NCBI GenBank assembly: GCA_032173965.1
Contig: CM063283.1
Location: 79,548,743 to 79,612,742 of the forward strand
Reading direction: 5' to 3'
DNA from: Sitta carolinensis
Lineage: Eukaryota; Chordata; Aves; Passeriformes; Sittidae
Length of the DNA stretch: 64,000 bases
Part shown: one piece after another, positions 61,537 to 64,000 of the stretch
Layout: each line of letters starts with the position of its first letter
Numbering within the stretch: position 1 is the first letter of the stretch
Notes under the pieces: generated by a model
What the model was told of the DNA's origin: nothing
Databases searched by the model: none
What the model saw: only the letters and a program-made list of their open reading frames with translations
Made by a program: the position numbers and the translations under genes

Positions 61537-62582
61537 AATCATAGAATGGTTAGGGTTGAAAGGGATTGCTATGGGCAAGGAATTATCCACAGGACCTGTT
61601 ACTCAGAGCCCCATCTAGGCTGGTCTTGAACACCTCCAGGTGAGGGGACTTCATAACCCTTTAAGCAGCCTGTTTCAGTGCCTCACTAACCTCATAGTAA
61701 AAAATTTCACCCTAATATGTAAATTTAAACAACACTCCTTCAGTTTAAGGCCATTTTTCTTAGTCCTATTGCTACATGCCCTTGTGGAAAGCTCTCTGCA
61801 GTTCTCTTGTAGCTCTCTTTAGGGACTGGAGGGGTGCTGTAAGGTTTCCACAGAGCTGTCTCATCTCCAGGCTGAATACCCACAACTCTCTCAGCCTGTT
61901 TTCATAGCAGAGGTGTTCCAGCTCTGTCATCACACCAGTGGTTTCTTTTGTTGAGGGTCCCAGACTTGGACACAGTACTCTGGGTATGGTCTCACAAGAG
62001 CCAAATAGAGGGGCAGAATCACCTCCCTTGAGAGGCTGGTCACAGCTCTCTGGATGCAGCCTAGGATGTCCTTGTCCTTCTGGGCTGTAAGTGCACATTG
62101 TCATGCCATTTTGAGCTTTTCATCCATAAACAGCAAGGCTTTCTCCTGAGAGCTCATCTCAATACGTTCTCCTCTCAGCCTGTACTGGTGCTTGGGATTG
62201 CTCTGACCTAGATGCTGGAACTTCCACTTGGCCTTGTTGAACTTCATGAGGTTTGCACCAATGCCTCTCAAGCCTCTTAAAGTTCCTCTGGATTACCCCT
62301 TCCCTCCAGCATGCCAACCGCACCACACAGCTTGGTATCATCACTAAACTTGCTATTCCACTGTACCTGTCACCAACAAAAATGTTAAAGAGTGCCAGAC
62401 CCAATACCAAATCCTGAGCAACATCACTCATCACCGTTTTCCACCCGGACATCGAACTTCAACTGTTTCACAGTGTGACCACCCAAACAAAATCTTATTC
62501 ACCAAGTGGTCTGTCCGTCAAATCCATGTTTTACCAGTTTAAAGACAAGGATGTTGTAAGGGACACTGTCAAATGCACCCTG
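61537..62582 (-). mobile_element. CR1 LINE fragment, 3' end to reverse-transcriptase core
   Basis: The plus strand begins with the complement of a CR1 3' end (AATCATAGAATGGTTAGGGT) and runs about 1 kb to GGACACTGTCAAATGCACCC, the complement of the conserved catalytic-domain region. Minus-strand frames at 62452-62159 (with LFNIFVGD, near the motif that follows the catalytic core) and 62104-61772 (with LRELWVFSLEMRQLCG) are remnants of the CR1 polymerase. They lie in separate frames with stops between, so the copy is inactive. The preserved 3' end shows normal 5'-truncated insertion. Confidence 0.93.
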
Positions 62583-64000
62583 AATATTTTGTCTTTATCT
62601 TAATCTCTTTTTATTTGCCAGTCATTACTTATTTTTGTTATTGCTTCCACAGCTTGGCTACATTTCCTACTAAGCCTACGAATGCAACAGCTGTGATTCT
62701 GAGATTTGTTGATGAACCCATTTATGTCCTGATCTCTGTGAAGCAATCAACCAATATAATTAGAAATCTTCCTTCATTCAGTTGTCTGAGAGCACTATCT
62801 TTCACCTAGCAATTATTTCTCATGCTTAGATAAACTCATGCCTCTGACAATAGAATTTTGTATCATATACTTTATTTTTCAGTCTTTGATGTATTATGTT
62901 TCTTAAACTTTTTTTTATTATTTTTATATAGTATCTAAATCAAAATTCAACAGCAGAAGCAAAATCATTAATGATATAAGTATTAAAAATGTCAAGATTT
63001 TTACAAGCATCTTAATACTTGTATTGGCCTGAGGTATGAAATTCCTCATATTCATTATTGTCGTCTCTAAGTACTTGTGTGCAAGCATGTAAGAAAAAAC
63101 ATTACTACAGATAAGTACAGTGCATGTCTACAATGTGTTTAAATGGAAATTTCCATCAGCATAACATGAGAACTTTAAAAAGCATGTATTCACTTTCATA
63201 TTCAAGAAACACAGCTGGCACATACTGAGTTTTTTTTAATTTTATATAGTTAAGAATAGATTTCTGTATTGAACACTACACTAGAGACACTTCTAATCCA
63301 TTTTTGCAAAGTATATTTTATAATGACAAGTCAATGAAAAACAGAGCTGCAAGAAAGTAATTGAATCAACAACATTGAAAGGTAAACGTGTAATCAATGT
63401 ATTACAATGTTTTAGCTATTAAAAGCACCCTCAGAAAATGCATAAGGACATTTGCCTAAAAGTCCAAGAATCTTTTCTTTCTGAGGTCTGTATATGAAAA
63501 ATAGGTAAATATTAGTGAGGTTTCCAAAGAAACAACTGTTAAATGGTACAACATGGAAACACAAGATGAACTTCTATCAGAGTTATTCAGTCACAAGAAA
63601 ACATATAGTCTATTTTTCTTATTTGGCTTTGTAGATGACCTATTTATGAGCAACAACAGCAACAAAAGCCATTTGCACATTATTTTCATATTATTTAATA
63701 TTAAAATAATACAGACCAGCTAGTTTGCAACTGGTGTTTTTAAAGACTGGTAATTTTTATCCTATAGTATACCATATAAATGTGTGCTTTATCTAACAAA
63801 ACAGAAAAATATTGTGTACACCATGCATAAAAGGAGCAAATTTATATTTTCTTTCATCACTCTCTGATAAATTATATAACGACATTTACTCTGTTTATAA
63901 AATAAAGCAAATTTCATAGAAAATTTATTTTTAAAATAGGTTTAAATATCAAAAGTCAAGAGAGAAATGAAAATCTAATCTAGAAAGTGTCTCAGTATGT
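62583..64000. other. AT-rich non-coding stretch, no gene seen
   Basis: AT-rich sequence to the window edge; no gene or repeat recognised. Confidence 0.6.

Overview
The window reads as non-coding DNA from a bird nuclear genome. It is AT-rich throughout. I found no open reading frame that looks like a real protein gene, no intact RNA gene, and no operon-like or microbial structure. The avian call rests on eleven recognisable CR1 LINE copies or fragments (3' ends of the type TTCCAACCTAA...ATTCTGTGATTCT and decayed CR1 reverse-transcriptase frames) and on several ERV-type LTRs, including a familiar avian ERVL-type LTR with a TATGACGTCAT-like core. Family names come from recall of avian repeat consensus sequences; no database was searched. 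The window is most likely intergenic, or a large intron.

Layout. 1-10.0 kb: plain AT-rich sequence with one A31 tract and a spaced pair of AP-1-like sites. 10.1-13.5 kb: three CR1 pieces. 17.3-17.6 kb: a probable LTR with TATA box, polyadenylation signal and a following splice-donor-like site. 22.1-24.6 kb: a repeat cluster with CR1 (+), CR1 (-), the 5' part of an ERVL-type LTR, a CR1 5' region, then a second LTR type followed directly by a degenerate antisense tRNA-Arg(CCT) sequence. 29.0-30.6 kb: a perfect 15-bp hairpin, an A26 tract, and an old minus-strand ERVL-type LTR (5-bp duplication GATGC) interrupted by a 296-bp LTR (6-bp duplication AATAAT). 33.5-34.9 kb: GT-rich tract, CR1 3' end, a 160-bp purine (GAGGA)n tract, and a plus-strand ERVL-type LTR. 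36.4-39.0 kb: a long minus-strand CR1 split by a 583-bp solo LTR with perfect 6-bp duplications. 45.0-46.7 kb: an unrecognised 1,771-bp LTR-like element with 5-bp duplications, a GC-rich part and a 39-bp minisatellite. 56.8-58.1 and 61.5-62.6 kb: further CR1 copies. The rest is AT-rich sequence in which I see no gene.

No genes act together here. What can be read is a record of insertions: CR1 copies as the older layer, ERVL-type LTRs, then LTRs of 6-bp-duplication (ERVK-like) type landing inside both. The two most unusual items are the antisense tRNA-Arg copy at the primer-binding-site position of the 24.1-24.5 kb LTR and the 1,771-bp element with its higher-order minisatellite.
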